Source: Glandiceps talaboti
Taxonomy: Eukaryota; Hemichordata; Enteropneusta; Spengelidae
DNA length: 64,000 bases
Direction of reading: 5' to 3'
Assembly: GCF_964340395.1 (NCBI RefSeq)
Contig: NC_135550.1
Span: 5,851,101-5,915,100, forward strand
Positions 1 to 24,495 of the stretch are shown here, in pieces; the first letter of the stretch is position 1; every line of letters starts with the position of its first letter. Under the pieces are notes generated by a model that made no database searches, was not told the origin of the DNA, and worked only from the letters and a program-made list of their open reading frames with translations. A program made the position numbers and the translations under genes.

Positions 1-3000
1 TTACTTATCTCTCATACCAGTAGGTAATCAACCTGCAAGGTTACATTTTTTGTATTTGTTCAGTCTTGTTTTTAAACTACCATACATGTACTTTTACTGT
101 GGGGTCCACAACAATTAACTCAAGTCAACGAAACATGGTGACAAGAATAGTACCATTACACATGTACCAGCTACTGAAAATAAAAGTGTTTTCATATGTG
201 TACGTATTACATCGTGTTGACAAGAAATTGTGAACTGTACACAACGTCTTCCCACTAGAACATTAGTAAGACAAACCCTCCCACTTGTTTCCTTCTCAAT
301 CTACCTTAATCTACCTTCATACACCTGCTTGTCTCCCCTGTTTCCTGTACATGTAATCATTTTTGTAATTCCAGCCCCCACCTCCACTTATACCCTTTGG
401 TATCTTTCGGTATTCAATCTATTATTAACCTTTTGTGCCATAAAGCATGTCACAGGTGAATGGAATGAGTCGCCTGTCAACATCATTTACAACAAACAGT
501 ATTATCACACCCACACACCCCACCCCTACCCCCACCCCATACACACAAAAACAAACAAACAGTAAAACAGTTAACATGTTTCAGCGTAATTAAAAGCACA
601 AACTGATCACCCAAAGACTTGGCTAGCTGGCTTGTCTTCTGCTACCCTTGCTTGGCACATTCGAATTTCCTATGCAATGATTAGTGAGGTACTAAAAACA
701 GCATGTTGACTTTATATACTAATGTAACATGCTGAGTATCTTTGATGCTTGCTGTGTGCTACTAGACTCTTTCATTTGTTAATCTTTCTTTTGAAACTTA
801 GACATCTCTATGGGGTTATAAGACTTTAGTAAACTCCTGATTCTTAGCGAGGCATACCTTGGCTTTGTTTTGAGGCTAAGAATGTCTAATAATAACAGAT
901 ATGTCAGTCCCACACGGATAAACATGCATACCAAAAAGAAGCCTGTAGTTGTAAACATTGACCATCAAATTGTGAAATAGATATATACACTGTATGGAAC
1001 AAAGTACATTGAGTATAAAGTTCAAGAAATGTTTGGGTCGTCTTTGCCAAATTTTACCTCTAAGTAGGCTGTACATAGATAGCGTAAGAAAATGTGGGAA
1101 CGACCAAGAGACTATTAAATACAGAACATCATTATTACAGGGTAAAATGGTCCAGACTCCCACATTAACAGAAGACCATTATTGAGACACTTTGGTGAGA
1201 ACTTGTACCATATGTAATTCCACTGTGGGAACTCAATTCCGGGGGCAGTTTACTATTCAGAACTTGATTTTGGTAATGGGTCCTTGATGACAGACAAGCT
1301 AGTTTGTATCATAGTACTGTGTACATTGTGAGGGATTATCAAAATAAGCAGACATACAATGTACACTAGGGTAAGATTATAAAGATCACTGGACATGTGT
1401 TGTAGACTGTCCTTGGGCAAGTACACATAGGAGCGTATGTTGGTTCTTGGAAAATAATTCAGCATCATTGCAAAAGAATAGTATAATTTTAAGAAGCAGA
1501 TATAATCTTAGATTGGAAGGAGTGAGGTGAGTAACCAAAATTTGCAAAGTCAGCAGTAATTTGATAAGATTTGAACAATTTCAGTCACTAGAACAGCATA
1601 AAAAATTTACAAAAAAAAAAAAAATTTCATAAAATTTTTCGAAGAAATTCCTACACATAAGGACCATTTTAATATACATCTAATCTAAAGTTACATGTTG
1701 AAATGTGAGAAAAATTTGGGCACAAGAACAACGATAATCCATGATTTTTAGCAGAAAAGTGTGAGTATCAAACTTGAAGTGAACAGTAGCAAACAAACAC
1801 TAATATAATATATGCAAGCCACAATATGCAATCTGAACTTTCTCATGGTAATAAAGACATCAAGTTAGAAAGGGCAGCTTTCCCCTTAAGTCATTCATAT
1901 CTAAACAAATCTCTTGAAAGGCCTTGCAGACACATTGACTGGGCAAGAGTCAAGTGTTGCCAAGGGAAAAACGTGAAGGATATACTTCACTTTGTTGCTT
2001 TTAATGGCCAATTATGTGTAAAATATGACAATCACAAAACATGTAATGTACTGTATCACATACAAATGAGCTTTCAGCGAGATAGAAAGTTTTTGGCCTT
2101 TGGTTTTTGCGAGACATGCACATATATTGGTGATGTTCTATTTTACGAATACATATATCTATATATAAAGCATTCAAAAACTATCTTTTTTTTAAATTGG
2201 TTATTTTTTATCAATTTTTTTTATGGGGGTGCTAGGCCATGGAAAGTACAATTGAAATTATTCAATTATCAATTAAGACTTGATGAGCGGAATTAAACCA
2301 CATGAAAGAATCTCACAAATTTTTGTAAAATTGAAAATTTGCCTATCAGCCGTCTACAAGACTCCAAGCAACAATGTGAAGAGAAGTTACTGTTTATGTT
2401 ACTACAAAAGTACAAGGTAAAGACCTACAGGTATAAACCTGGTACATATTTATGTTGCGTCAAACAATGGGATATGATACAGGAACTGGTGTTGTATAGA
2501 AATTGAGTTTCCTTTGGAAACTAATCTAAACCAAAAGAATCACAGGATACAAATCATATTTCATTAAAAGAATTGCTCTGAGCTGGGAACACTCGTGTAT
2601 GGCCTTACAAGCAAGTGAGACCTTTTAACTGAAATGCTGGGGGATATTAAAGGCCCCCTAGAGGGGCACATTTTGTATCTCTCCCTCAGTTGTCAGAATG
2701 AAATACTCAAATGTAAGAATATGGATAAGTTTATGTGAAATGGAATTATAGTACATGAAATTGTAAAGTTCATCTGAAATTTCTCAAACATTATGTCATG
2801 CTGTTATGCTACAAGAACTCATTTTGGGAATAATCACTTCTGTCATTTCAAACTACCAATTATTTTATAAATCCTCACTTTCAACTTTACTCCTAGGGAA
2901 TGACGGCAGGTGACATTGTTTCAACTGAAAATTATGATCTTTGCATCACAAGTAAGGTCATTCTCATTCCTGTACCTGTGGGAATGAACAGCCTGGTTTT

Positions 3001-3913
3001 TTTTAATAGCCTGGCATCCAATTAATTGCCACCAATTTTGATGGCTGTAATTATTTTGAGTAAAAAATGCACATCATAGTGATAATTGGGGGTTGAAGAA
3101 TGTACCAATTAATTACACATTTGTGTCTGAATTAAGCCATGCCTCTCCCAGTTCACTCCCAGTTCACTCCCCCTCAGTGTGTGACTTTTGTCTAACACAA
3201 CTACAATGCACTGCATGCACCTTCAAAAACAATTGTATATGTTACATTATTGAGCCTCAACTGTACACATTAGGGGTAGTAAATGCAGGTAAAATCTACC
3301 TGAATTACCCAACCTTTGTTTGGGGTTTTCAATCAAAAATATGGTTTAGTGTGCAATACATTATATTTCCCCCTTTCTGGTAATGTGTTCCCAAACCTTA
3401 AACAAAACACACTGCCTCAAATCATTATTGAACTCTATGGCATATCTGCCCAGCATGATGATCAAATATTTTCAATTACAGCACATTACACTTGAAACAA
3501 GCATTTGATATGAATGTAATGACCTGGTGTTGGGAATTATACTTCTTCAGTCGATTTCTAATACCTTGACTCACACCAAGGCAACCATTATATCATTAAT
3601 GTACCCACAGTGATGATCAAGTATCTAGAATATCTCTATATAAATATGTTAATACTGATTATGTATGGATGATTTGGAAATATGTCAAACTTGCAGCAAC
3701 TATTGGATATACTGCTATTACTAGTCTAGTGTTATCAGTGGCATCAAATCTGAAAATCTCTCTATACTTATTAGATACCATGGACAGCATCTAGCCAATA
3801 TACTTATACTGATAACAGTGATAGTAAAGTATCTGGAATATCTCTCTAAATACACATTCATCCACCTGGAACAAATTAAGTCACACTTGAGGCAAGTCAT
3901 TCAAAATACTTAC
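1..3913. other. Partial intron of the GalNAc-transferase gene; no exon recognised
   Basis: This stretch lies downstream, on the minus strand, of the donor site of GalNAc-T exon 2, so it is inferred to be the beginning of intron 2. I looked on the minus strand for the conserved catalytic-domain blocks of the family and found none. The remaining exons should lie beyond the left edge. The only structure seen is a set of degenerate copies of the exon 2 end near 3.6-3.86 kb. A 156-codon open frame on the plus strand at 1826-2296 has no recognisable domain and is low-complexity at its end. Confidence 0.5.
3607..3860 (-). repeat. Degenerate echoes of the 3' end of GalNAc-T exon 2
   Basis: About 35 bases around the exon 2 donor (core AGAGATATTCCAGATACT on the minus strand) recur in diverged form at about 3609-3643 and 3822-3857, beside the real exon end at 3914-3945. 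Each copy keeps the AGAGATATTCYAGATACT core followed by a TGATCATCRCWGT-like stretch. No coding frame is preserved in the copies. They look like old local duplications of the exon/intron junction. Confidence 0.5.
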
Positions 3914-15503
<11,590 letters not shown>

Positions 15504-16073
15504 CGGAACAGACAATACGAACCATACGCAGCCTTGTATGGAGTTCAGTCGGACAATGGCTAGCCTGAGCAGACCGCAGCATCTAATATATTAGTAGTGA
15601 CCTCAAGATACGTGAACTCTAGAGGGCGTTTTCTTATCCTCGGTATATGCTGGTAGTAAGTCGCGAATGGTCGCGAAGCAATAAACGGCAATAGGTGTGG
15701 TGGGATTGGTGTGGTGTGTCGATCTTCCGGAAGGAACGAAACGTACTGAACACAAGGGGACAGACTGCTATGAACTTTGTTAATGATTTTAGTTGATTGT
15801 TCTTATTCTTGATCTCGTTTCATTTCTAAACTTTGATAAGTTGTAGCCTAAGTTGATTTCATATTAAAGCTTACGAACATTTTTTCTATAAATAATGCAC
15901 TTACAGCCACATCTTTAAAATAACACTTTTTGAATTACACGAACAAATTATTGCATGTAAACACCAAGCCTTGTAGTGTGATCTGTAGATTTGTAGAATT
16001 AAGGTAGAATTGTGCAATACACTATTACAACATAACTTATTAAAAATCAAATCGACACTTTTTTAATTTATAC

Positions 16074-16551
16074 CACAGGGTGCCCAGGCTCATTTAGTTC
16101 TGTTTACAAATATAAACAAAATAAAATAAACATACAAGTAAACAAACAAACAAAAACAAACAAATAAACAAACAAGTCAACACACAAACAAACAAAATAA
16201 ACTGACAAATGAGTAGATACATACATGAGTAAACGACAACAAACCAACGAACAACCAAACACTGCCCCCCCCCCCCCCCCCCCCCGCGAATGGTCGCATA
16301 TGGAAATAACCCACATATGGGTTATTTCCATATGTGACCATTCGGGGGGGGGGGGGGGGGCAGTGTTTGGTTGTTCTTTGGTTTGTTGTCGTTTACTCAT
16401 GTATGTATCTACTCATTTGTCAGTTTATTTTGTTTGTTTGTTTGTTTGCTTACTTGTTTGTTTTTGTTTGTTTGTTTGTTTGTTTACTTGTATGTTTATT
16501 TTCTTTTGTTTATATTTGTAAACGAAACTAAATGAGCCTGGGCACCCTGTG
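16074..16551. mobile_element. 478-bp near-perfect palindrome (foldback element) with poly(C)/poly(G) arms
   Basis: The left end CACAGGGTGCC is the reverse complement of the right end GGCACCCTGTG. Moving inward, each arm has GCTCATTTAGTT, an AAAC-rich tract, TGAGTAGATACATACATGAG, TAAACGACAACAAA, a poly(C) run of about 20 and AATGGTC, meeting at CCCA-CATA-TGGG (16310-16321). Arms are about 235 bp and match almost base for base apart from small indels. No transposase is encoded, so it is a non-autonomous inverted-repeat element. Half of the same sequence recurs at 25.15-25.50 kb. The open frames here are mirror images of each other and are not genes. Confidence 0.85.
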
Positions 16552-17163
16552 TTTATACATCCAGTGCAAGCCTCGTAACCATGTTTGTCAAATATTTGAA
16601 CAGGGGAGGGTCCTGTTTTAGAGAAAGGAATTTGAGGGAGGATCATTTTTAGCACAACAGAGGAATTGGGGGAGGGTTACATTATATTCAACAGACCAGG
16701 CCTGACACCCCCCCCCCCCGCCCACCGCCCCCCACCCCCACCCCCTTCAATTACTGAAAGCTCAATGTTTGCCTAGGTCTACGCTCTACCGGAAATCTTG
16801 CATTTTCGTTTTGAAGCATTTTCATCTGTCAACAAGCTTGTACTTTGCAAGTTGCAACGATATCACTACACTGAGGTATGAGGGTGTCATTCACTACATG
16901 TAAATAACGGGGAGGAGGATGATTCGAGCATGAATCAAGGGCTGATATTTTAGTCTGTTACTCGTAGACTTACTGAATGCACTGTCAACGTATCATCGCA
17001 ATCGCATACGTGTTTATCTATGTCTAATTGTATCTGCTACATGCATTTTTCAGGAAATTTCGTTTACCAGCAGTGAGGCAATTACAGTGTAATACACGCT
17101 TTTGATACATCGAGACGAAAGTAAGGTGTACATGTACATGTTGTTCTGCTTTTCGTCAAAATT

Positions 17164-17445
17164 ATGTCACAATTATTCAGCTCAAGAATGGCGCAAATAT
17201 GTACTCACTGGTTGTCTGGGAGACGGAGACGCCGACCTGAACAAGATGTTTTCCCATGTCCAGAGAGTAGTTTCAAAATAGAAAATTATGGAGTATATGC
17301 AAGGTGGATGGAGCAGGAGGTGATTGTATTGACAGGACACGCCACAGTCTTTAGACGTGTACGAGCGCCATCAACGAGCAAATCTTGCAATCTAGGTACT
17401 GCATGCATCGTGTATGTGTCAAAATTGACAATTCGCTCTAAGTGA
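17164..17445 (+). CDS. Unrecognised open frame, possible isolated exon
   Basis: This is a 93-codon frame with higher GC and CpG than its surroundings and mixed, protein-like composition (an RRRRR run, then ENYGVYARWMEQEVIVLTG). I do not recognise a domain. A GT follows near 17395 (CTAG|GTACTG), but it is a weak donor. It could be a first exon of an unknown plus-strand gene or simply chance. Confidence 0.15.
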   Translation: MSQLFSSRMAQICTHWLSGRRRRRPEQDVFPCPESSFKIENYGVYARWMEQEVIVLTGHATVFRRVRAPSTSKSCNLGTACIVYVSKLTIRSK

Positions 17446-17907
17446 TTGTATACATGCTCACACCACCATGAGATACATGTCATCAGTTTTGTGTAACCCC
17501 TGAACAGTGCCCGGGGTGGTAAATTGATCTACTGTTCAGTATAAACTTGTCAGAAGGGATTATATACACTTTCGATTTCGGACACTACAAATCACCACAT
17601 CTCATCAGATTCCAGTTTTTATAATACACTAGGTATGGCCACCTAAAGTTCTCTAACATACCAGTGACTTTAATCGACGTGCAATATTAATGCCCCTATA
17701 TCATTGTTACATGCCCATTTTTATGTAACATGGGAATCTCATTTAAAACTTACATTTACGTTAGCCTTTCAAAGCTTTGAAATATTACCCCCCCCCCCCC
17801 CCCTAGGTCACTCATGCATTCAACCAACAATCACTGAGATGCACCAACTTTACTGTCATAATAGTATTAAACTTTTCTTAAATATTGCCATCCTATGCTA
17901 ATTTGAG

Positions 17908-18061
17908 ATGATATTGTCTTTTAAAGACATTCGCCAAGCCTCCAGCCTGGATTGTTTCAAAACAAAACTGAAGACTTATTTGTTCACCAAAGCACACAGT
18001 GTGCTTTAGCCATTCAGCGCTACCGAACAGAACATTGCTCTGGAAATCGGCGCTATAGAAA

Positions 18062-18062
<1 letters not shown>
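17908..18062 (+). mobile_element. 3' end of a 5'-truncated CR1/L2-type LINE
   Basis: The frame ending at TAG 18007-18009 encodes SFKDIRQASSLDCFK followed by TKLKTYLF. This is the typical C-terminus of CR1/L2-group reverse transcriptase ORFs (IRxAxSLxxFKxxLKTxLF). A 50-bp 3' UTR with GGAAATCGGCGCTATAGAAA then runs straight into the ATTG/TTGA repeat, which is the element's own 3' tail. Everything 5' of the last ~30 codons is missing. Confidence 0.8.
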
Positions 18063-18493
<431 letters not shown>

Positions 18494-18598
18494 AAGATAT
18501 GAAATGTTTGCCAAGAGAGTCTAAAATTGCCTTAAAACGCCAAATCTCCCCTACATACCAATGATACTACCATTAGATGAGCCGACCTTTACTATAAT

Positions 18599-19160
18599 GA
18601 TGCCATTTAACTTTTTATAAGAACATATTTCACCCCATGTAAGTTATGAAGATTAGTTTCTGATACTTGACAGTGCTGTCTTGTAAAGCTTGGAGGTTAT
18701 TGCTTGAAAGGGTTTGAATAGCCTAAATATTGGCATGGGTTTAAGAGTAAAATAAAATCTCCAGTGCTTCTAGATGGAGACCCCCTAGGGCGTACCCCCA
18801 CATGAGGTGGACAGATCCCGGTCTCAAGTTCTTCTCCCCACCTCTTACTGTCGTGATGCTATCAAAGTATATTTCAAAAATATTTCAACCCTATGTAGTT
18901 ACTTTTTACATGATGGTGCTTGCTTGTAAAGCTTGGAAATTATCATCTGAAAGTGTCTGAATAGCCTCTCAAATTGACTTTAAGAGTAAAAATCCTCCAT
19001 GGCTTCTAGGGGGAGACCCCTATGGCGTACCCCAACATGAGGTGGACATGTCCCAGTCTCAAGCTTTCCCCCTACCTTTCACTGTCAAGATGCTATTAAA
19101 CTCCTTTTGGAATATATTTACCCTGTGTAGTCAATAATTATATGATAGTGCTATCTCGGG
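18599..19160. repeat. Diverged tandem repeat, unit about 235-257 bp, two copies plus a third start
   Basis: Unit starts GATGCYATYAAA lie at about 18599, 18856 and 19090. Shared blocks are CTTGTAAAGCTTGGA (18680, 18923), TTTAAGAGTAAAA, GGAGACCCCYATGGCGTACC, and CATGAGGTGGACA followed by TCCC. Copies are diverged and have no long shared frame. Confidence 0.75.
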
Positions 19161-20485
19161 ATCTTATAAAGTATTTGCAAGACGGTCAAGCAGTCCACAC
19201 CGAGTCACGATCAAAAAATACCTGTGAATATGATATATGGGGGGGGGGGGGGGGTCACCATGTTTTAGAATTAAGCGATGGGGGTCAGCCTGTTTTTGTT
19301 TTTACATATGGGGGAGGGGGTCAGTGACTTGTGATGGAAAAAATCCACCTACTTGGGGGAGAGGCATGAAAAGATTGAGGGTTCAAAGGGGGCATGATAA
19401 TTTTGATGGTCTTAAAGGGGGGGGCGAAAATTTTTGCATATGATTTGAACCAAATTAAACCCCAGGGGCAGTCGTTTAACCCATTCAGAAAAATAAAGCG
19501 GAGTCGTAACAGGTCCACCTTAGTTTCATTGTAAATATTCAGCATGCCTTTCAAGAAAGTCGGTTAGAAAAAATTGTGAAAATTCCTTTCTTCTTCCATC
19601 AAAAGTCACAGATACCTGTACTCCTGAAAATGGACATTCAGAATCACATGTTAAAGTAATAATCACGGTTTGAAAATGTCAAAACTATTTTTTTCCAAAT
19701 CTCTGTACACTAGTGAGATTTGTCTGAAATAAAAAGAGTTAATGTTAGAGCATATAAATCAGAGGGAATTGTGGGCTATGCTATTCAACGTACTGTGCCC
19801 CAAATAGGGGTCAAATAGGGGGAGTACTCCCCCTCGACAGACCTAGGTTCAATGGTGTTTATACAGCAATATATCAATACCGTAATCATGATATATAAAT
19901 ATGGCTACTAACAAATCCCTGTCATGAATACCATGTACTTTTATCAACAAGCCATCGAGCATTTCTCAAAGTTTGACATGTTTTGATCCTTTGGGCGATA
20001 CCAGTGGCCAGCTGTGTGGCCAGTGCTGGAAACCCCAGACCCCACTTTGAACAAAAATCGATACCCCATTTTAGACCACAACTAGTTTTTAAAACGATGG
20101 AATTTTAGACAAAATACATTTTTATTTGGCGGCAACATTTTCATTTTGGGACAATTCGAATAGCAGTTATGATTTGGCAAAGGACCCAGCAAAACTGAAA
20201 ATAATGCAAACCATGTTGTAGACTCGAAAAAAAAGACACCGTTTTAGACTAAAGGTCTAGAATACGCACAGTACGTATACCCCCAAAGGGGTACACATAT
20301 ACATATACTCGAATAAGGGGAGTAGAGCCCCCACTCCAAGAGGGTCTTCATACTTCATTGTTGTACTTGGTCATTGGTCTGGCAATAGGTTTCACCTTTG
20401 ACCTATTGTGACATTAGCCACTATTATAACTGGTTGAACTAATTGTGTCAATATCCACTATCTGACTACTGACTTTTGGACCAAC

Positions 20486-21559
20486 ATGGCGGCAGTTACA
20501 GCAACTGATGTCTGGTGTCATATACATTCGTTTCTTACGTCGCAGGCAATCATAAGTGCCCACAAACTGGGTGTTTTTGATTACCTGGAAGGTAAAGATG
20601 CATCGTCTATCACGGAAGTGTCAACAGCTTTGAATTCACATAAACGTGCCACCAAACAGTTGTTGGAATTCATGGTATGTCTAGGCTACCTTGGTATCAA
20701 GAAATCAACTGATGTTTCAAGTTCCACTGCCAGTGATGACGATGAAGATCTATATTTCAATACCGAAGTTACACGTAAACATCTCACAACCAACAGTCCT
20801 CTAACGATCATACCTATACTTACCCTTGCTGGTGACATCGCATACTCAAGGTCCACCGCCCTCTTTCCAGTAATCTCTGAAGGAAAAGAGTACTATGAAG
20901 CCAATATCGAACGTAAGTTTCATTGGGATAAATCCACAGATGAAAGCGATAAAACCAGATTTCTTGGAGCAATGAAATCATATTGTCAAGTGTGGCAGAT
21001 CCCAGCCGTTATTCAATCTTTCGATTTATCTACATTCGTCAGTGCTTGTGATCTTGGAGGAGGCACTGGTGATGTGGCGTATGCTCTTGCTAAGAAATAT
21101 CCTCACATGCAAGTTACGATGTTCGATCTACCGCAGATCATCAAATTGGCCGAAGAGAAGAAACCAAGTGACACCCCTAGCAATGTTGCGTTGCAAGGTG
21201 GCGACTTCTTCTCGGACAACCTGCCACTGGCAGATCTGTATATTTTATCCAATATCATTCATGACTGGCCAGAACACAAAGCAGACGTCATCCTGTCAAA
21301 TGTGTCCCAAGCTGTGAATCCTGGTGGTGCAATCCTCATTGTAGAACTTTTTCTTGACAAAGGAGACGAACCTGAGAATATCCAAGGTCATATGAATTCC
21401 ATGCTAATGCTAGCAAAATACTTTGGCCAACAATTGTCTGGGAAACATATGTCTGATTTGCTAAGGAAACATGGCTTCGTTGATGTAGAAATCAAGAAGA
21501 ACCCCCAGTCTATGACTGATTGTATGATTGCAAAGAAACCTGGCAAAGAGAAGGAGTAA
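20486..21559 (+). CDS. ASMT-like (hydroxyindole) O-methyltransferase, single exon
   Basis: This 357-residue protein has the length and layout of the acetylserotonin O-methyltransferase / COMT-type class I methyltransferase family. Residues ~10-75 form the winged-helix dimerisation part. Motif I, DLGGGTGD (189-196), binds S-adenosylmethionine. The MFDLP stretch (212-216) follows the second strand, and GGDFF (238-242) then leads to IIHDW (257-261). H259-D260 occupies the position of the catalytic His-Asp of this family. NPGGAILIVE (278-287) is the post-motif strand. The start ATGGCGG has a good context (CAACATGG). The frame is uninterrupted with no intron. Substrate cannot be read from sequence: many invertebrate ASMT-like proteins are not proven melatonin enzymes. 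A degraded duplicate lies 2 kb downstream. Confidence 0.93.
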   Translation: MAAVTATDVWCHIHSFLTSQAIISAHKLGVFDYLEGKDASSITEVSTALNSHKRATKQLLEFMVCLGYLGIKKSTDVSSSTASDDDEDLYFNTEVTRKHLTTNSPLTIIPILTLAGDIAYSRSTALFPVISEGKEYYEANIERKFHWDKSTDESDKTRFLGAMKSYCQVWQIPAVIQSFDLSTFVSACDLGGGTGDVAYALAKKYPHMQVTMFDLPQIIKLAEEKKPSDTPSNVALQGGDFFSDNLPLADLYILSNIIHDWPEHKADVILSNVSQAVNPGGAILIVELFLDKGDEPENIQGHMNSMLMLAKYFGQQLSGKHMSDLLRKHGFVDVEIKKNPQSMTDCMIAKKPGKEKE

Positions 21560-21831
21560 TAAAGAGTCATCAGGAAGAACGTGTGATTGTAGTTTCCTAT
21601 CCAATGTGATCAGGAAACAGTCATGGGGAATTGAAACAGCAATTAGAAAATACGTGAAACTTGGAGAATTTATTGCATAGATCGTTAAGGACCTGGCAGA
21701 CCACTGCTAGGAGCTACGATTTGCACTCTGGGCGCCCCAAATATCGCGTGATCAATACTTGTCAAAACTCAACTACTCATAATCAGTGAACATCCGATTC
21801 TTTTATCTTGACAATAATTGAAATTATTTAT

Positions 21832-21837
21832 AATAAA
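21832..21837 (+). terminator. Candidate polyadenylation signal of the ASMT-like gene
   Basis: AATAAA lies about 270 bases after the stop codon of the methyltransferase, a normal 3' UTR length. No closer AATAAA was seen; other AT-rich hexamers nearby make this provisional. Confidence 0.4.
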
Positions 21838-23564
21838 TCATGCATTATAATGATGTGCCATGCAAACATTAGCATCTGCGAGTGTGAAACAAACAATGGA
21901 GTAATTTCATTGTCTTTTGGCATCAAACAAGAGTCTATTGTCTTTACAGACAAATCAAGCATGACATGTTCGACTGTAATTTTATTAGTTCAAGAGAAAT
22001 TATTGCTTTACTTATTTTTCATTTATAAAAAACAAAAACTAAAAAACATTCGCCATCCGCTCACCTGAGCGGTTCTATCTGATTGAAAGTGTTATCTAGA
22101 TTCACTAATCGTCATGCGAGACATGCCGGGAGCAGTACCTCCCCCCCCCCCCCCCCCCAACAGATTTCCTTTACTAGATTTGTGTTTTCGTTTGTAGTAC
22201 AGCCGTGAACATCCAAGTGTATGAATGTAACTACTCAGACTAAATTGATTGTATAAGGTAGATTTCAGTCAGTAAATGACAAGTGGAATTCTTATCATAA
22301 ACATACTAATGCTGTTCAGTCGACACCCAACTGGGTCATAATGGTTACACTGTAATCAAGTTTGTGTCAGCTAGTTTTTTTTTCAAAATTTGACAGTTGA
22401 AGATTTTCACATTATATATACATGATTGAATACTTTATTCCTGATCCCATGAATATTAGACTCACTTTTAGTACACTTGTCTTGTTGAATAGCCAAGATT
22501 TTATACAAAGTTGGACCAAGTAGAGTAGCTATGACTTTAGAAAATGTCCTTCCCACTTTTATGATGTACTTTCAATGATTACATAAGACTTGTTATTCAC
22601 CATAACAGAGCTGACTGAGGACCACCTTGGCTTTGAAACTACTTTTAAAAGGAAGTGGTGTCCTGTTGTTTTAAAAACATTGTGTCAAGTTTTATGAATG
22701 AAATCTATCTATACAATCAATTAAATCACACTAGTTCACAAAGGTGATCCATGCACTTGTCCGTCCAAAGCTGTAACATTCAAATCAGTGTTATATATTT
22801 GGAAAGAATATTATAACGTTTTCTGATAATATGGACATCTGATTGCACCATTCTTTTGTTTCACGTTCCTAAATGCTAATTTATGCCTGACATATTATTG
22901 TATTACGACGCTCATGTCAAGGGTACAGACAAACGACAAAAGCCAGACATTCGCTCCCACACTCTTGCATTACGTAACGGTATAACTAGAGCCATAATGT
23001 ACATTAATTTGTAATTTAATTGCAATGAGAGTTTTTTCTTTCTTAAACTTGATTAAGACTTTCATAAATTACTAAAGGAGCTGGAACTCGCCTTTGGCTT
23101 AGTTTCCAAAAGTTTACTAGTATATTTAAAGCTTACTTGTACAAAATGTACCTTTATATACATTTCTAACAGCTTAGTCAGAACATATTGTTGTCCAATG
23201 TTGATTGATTGCCTCCTTCATAATGCGCTATCTAGATTAGATACATGAACGTGGTTTGTCCAGAGCGCTATATTACACACGGTGACAAGAGCTTAGCAAA
23301 TCCATTGCCCAAGAAAATGTTAGATTAAGCCCATCCATTTAATAGGAAGTGGATGTGTAGGAGTTGCGTACATTTGTACTACTAGTATAATGCAAAATGC
23401 AATTATATTAATTCGTTAATAGCAGCATATCGTTGGTGGCAATATTATGGGATGGGTCATGTTGACGTTTCATAGTTACATATAGATTTGGTCTGACAGC
23501 AGGTGCCACCTCTGACCTAATTGTGCCAACCTTCATGCAAAACTATTCTGACCTAAGGACCAAC

Positions 23565-23957
23565 TTGGCGACAGCTACAGCAACTGATGTCACATACATT
23601 AATTTGTTTCTTACGTCGCAGGCAATCATAAGTGCCCACAAACTGACCATGGATGTTTTTGATTACCAGATAAAGATGCATCAATAGTCTTTAAGTGTCC
23701 ACAACATTGGGTTCACATAAACGTGCAGTCGAACATTTGCTGGAATTCATGGTATGTCTAGGCTACCTTGGTACCAAGAAGTCAACTGATGCTTCAAGTT
23801 CCAGTACCAGGGATGACGGTGAAGCTCTCTATTTCAACAAAACATCTCATAACCAACAGTCCTCTAACGATCACATCTAGACTTACTCTTGCTGGTGACA
23901 TCGCATGCCCAAGGGCCACTGCCCTCTTTCCAGTAATCTCCGAAGGCAAAGAATACT
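23565..23957 (+). pseudogene. Truncated ASMT-like pseudogene (tandem duplicate of the 20.5-kb gene)
   Basis: The stretch matches codons 1 to about 136 of the intact copy at high nucleotide identity (e.g. TTTCTTACGTCGCAGGCAAT and GACATCGCATG...CCCTCTTTCCAGTAATCTC). The start codon is TTG instead of ATG. There are several indels: loss near VWCHIH, an insertion before the DYLEG block, and a 16-base deletion after YFN. In-frame stops are present. Similarity ends abruptly after AAAGAATACT, before the SAM-binding half. The upstream flank also matches (GGTCTGRCARYAGGT...), so this is a DNA-level duplication, not a retrocopy. Confidence 0.9.
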
Positions 23958-24495
23958 CCTACTTCTATTGGTTAACCATACTAACATTAAATGGATATTA
24001 ATTTTGTGACGTATCTCGTTCTCAAAATTGACACCAAACGATAGCTTTGAATCGATTAGCAATTGTAAACTCACAATCTCAAGTTGTTGGTCTGTTTTAA
24101 GTTAACTATAAATTAGACTATTAAATTGGATGGACATATCTATAAATGATAACTATTGTAATAATAAAGAATAAAAGCCGGCCTTGATAAAGTACTTTGA
24201 ATTAGTGAAACGTAAGACTGTTTCTGTATTATTTTATTGAGAAAGTACCAAGGACTTTGAATCGCAGACAGACATCAATTTCATGTCATTAGGCCAAATA
24301 AAATATTGTGTGTTTCCCCATAACATAGTTTATGATGCCGACCCTAAACATTTGTGTTTGCATGCTTAAAGTGGGGGGGGGGGGGGGGGGGTGTTAATAG
24401 CGAGGAGTTATCCGTATTGTCACGAAAACTGTAATTTTCGGTAAAAGAGCAAAATCTATCGTTGTATCAGATACTGTATACATGGTATGTTGTAG

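Noticed and set aside
1826-2296. 156-codon plus-strand open frame
   Set aside because: No recognisable domain; the C-terminal third is Phe/Ile/Tyr low complexity from AT-rich DNA, antisense to the GalNAc-T intron.
16104-16521. Two mirror-image ~98-codon frames on opposite strands
   Set aside because: They are the same palindrome arm read on each strand, including a poly-Pro/poly-Gly homopolymer.
24175-24225. TTGATAAAG...GTGAAACGT as another hammerhead-like terminus
   Set aside because: The core departs from CUGANGA and no stem II pairing is evident.
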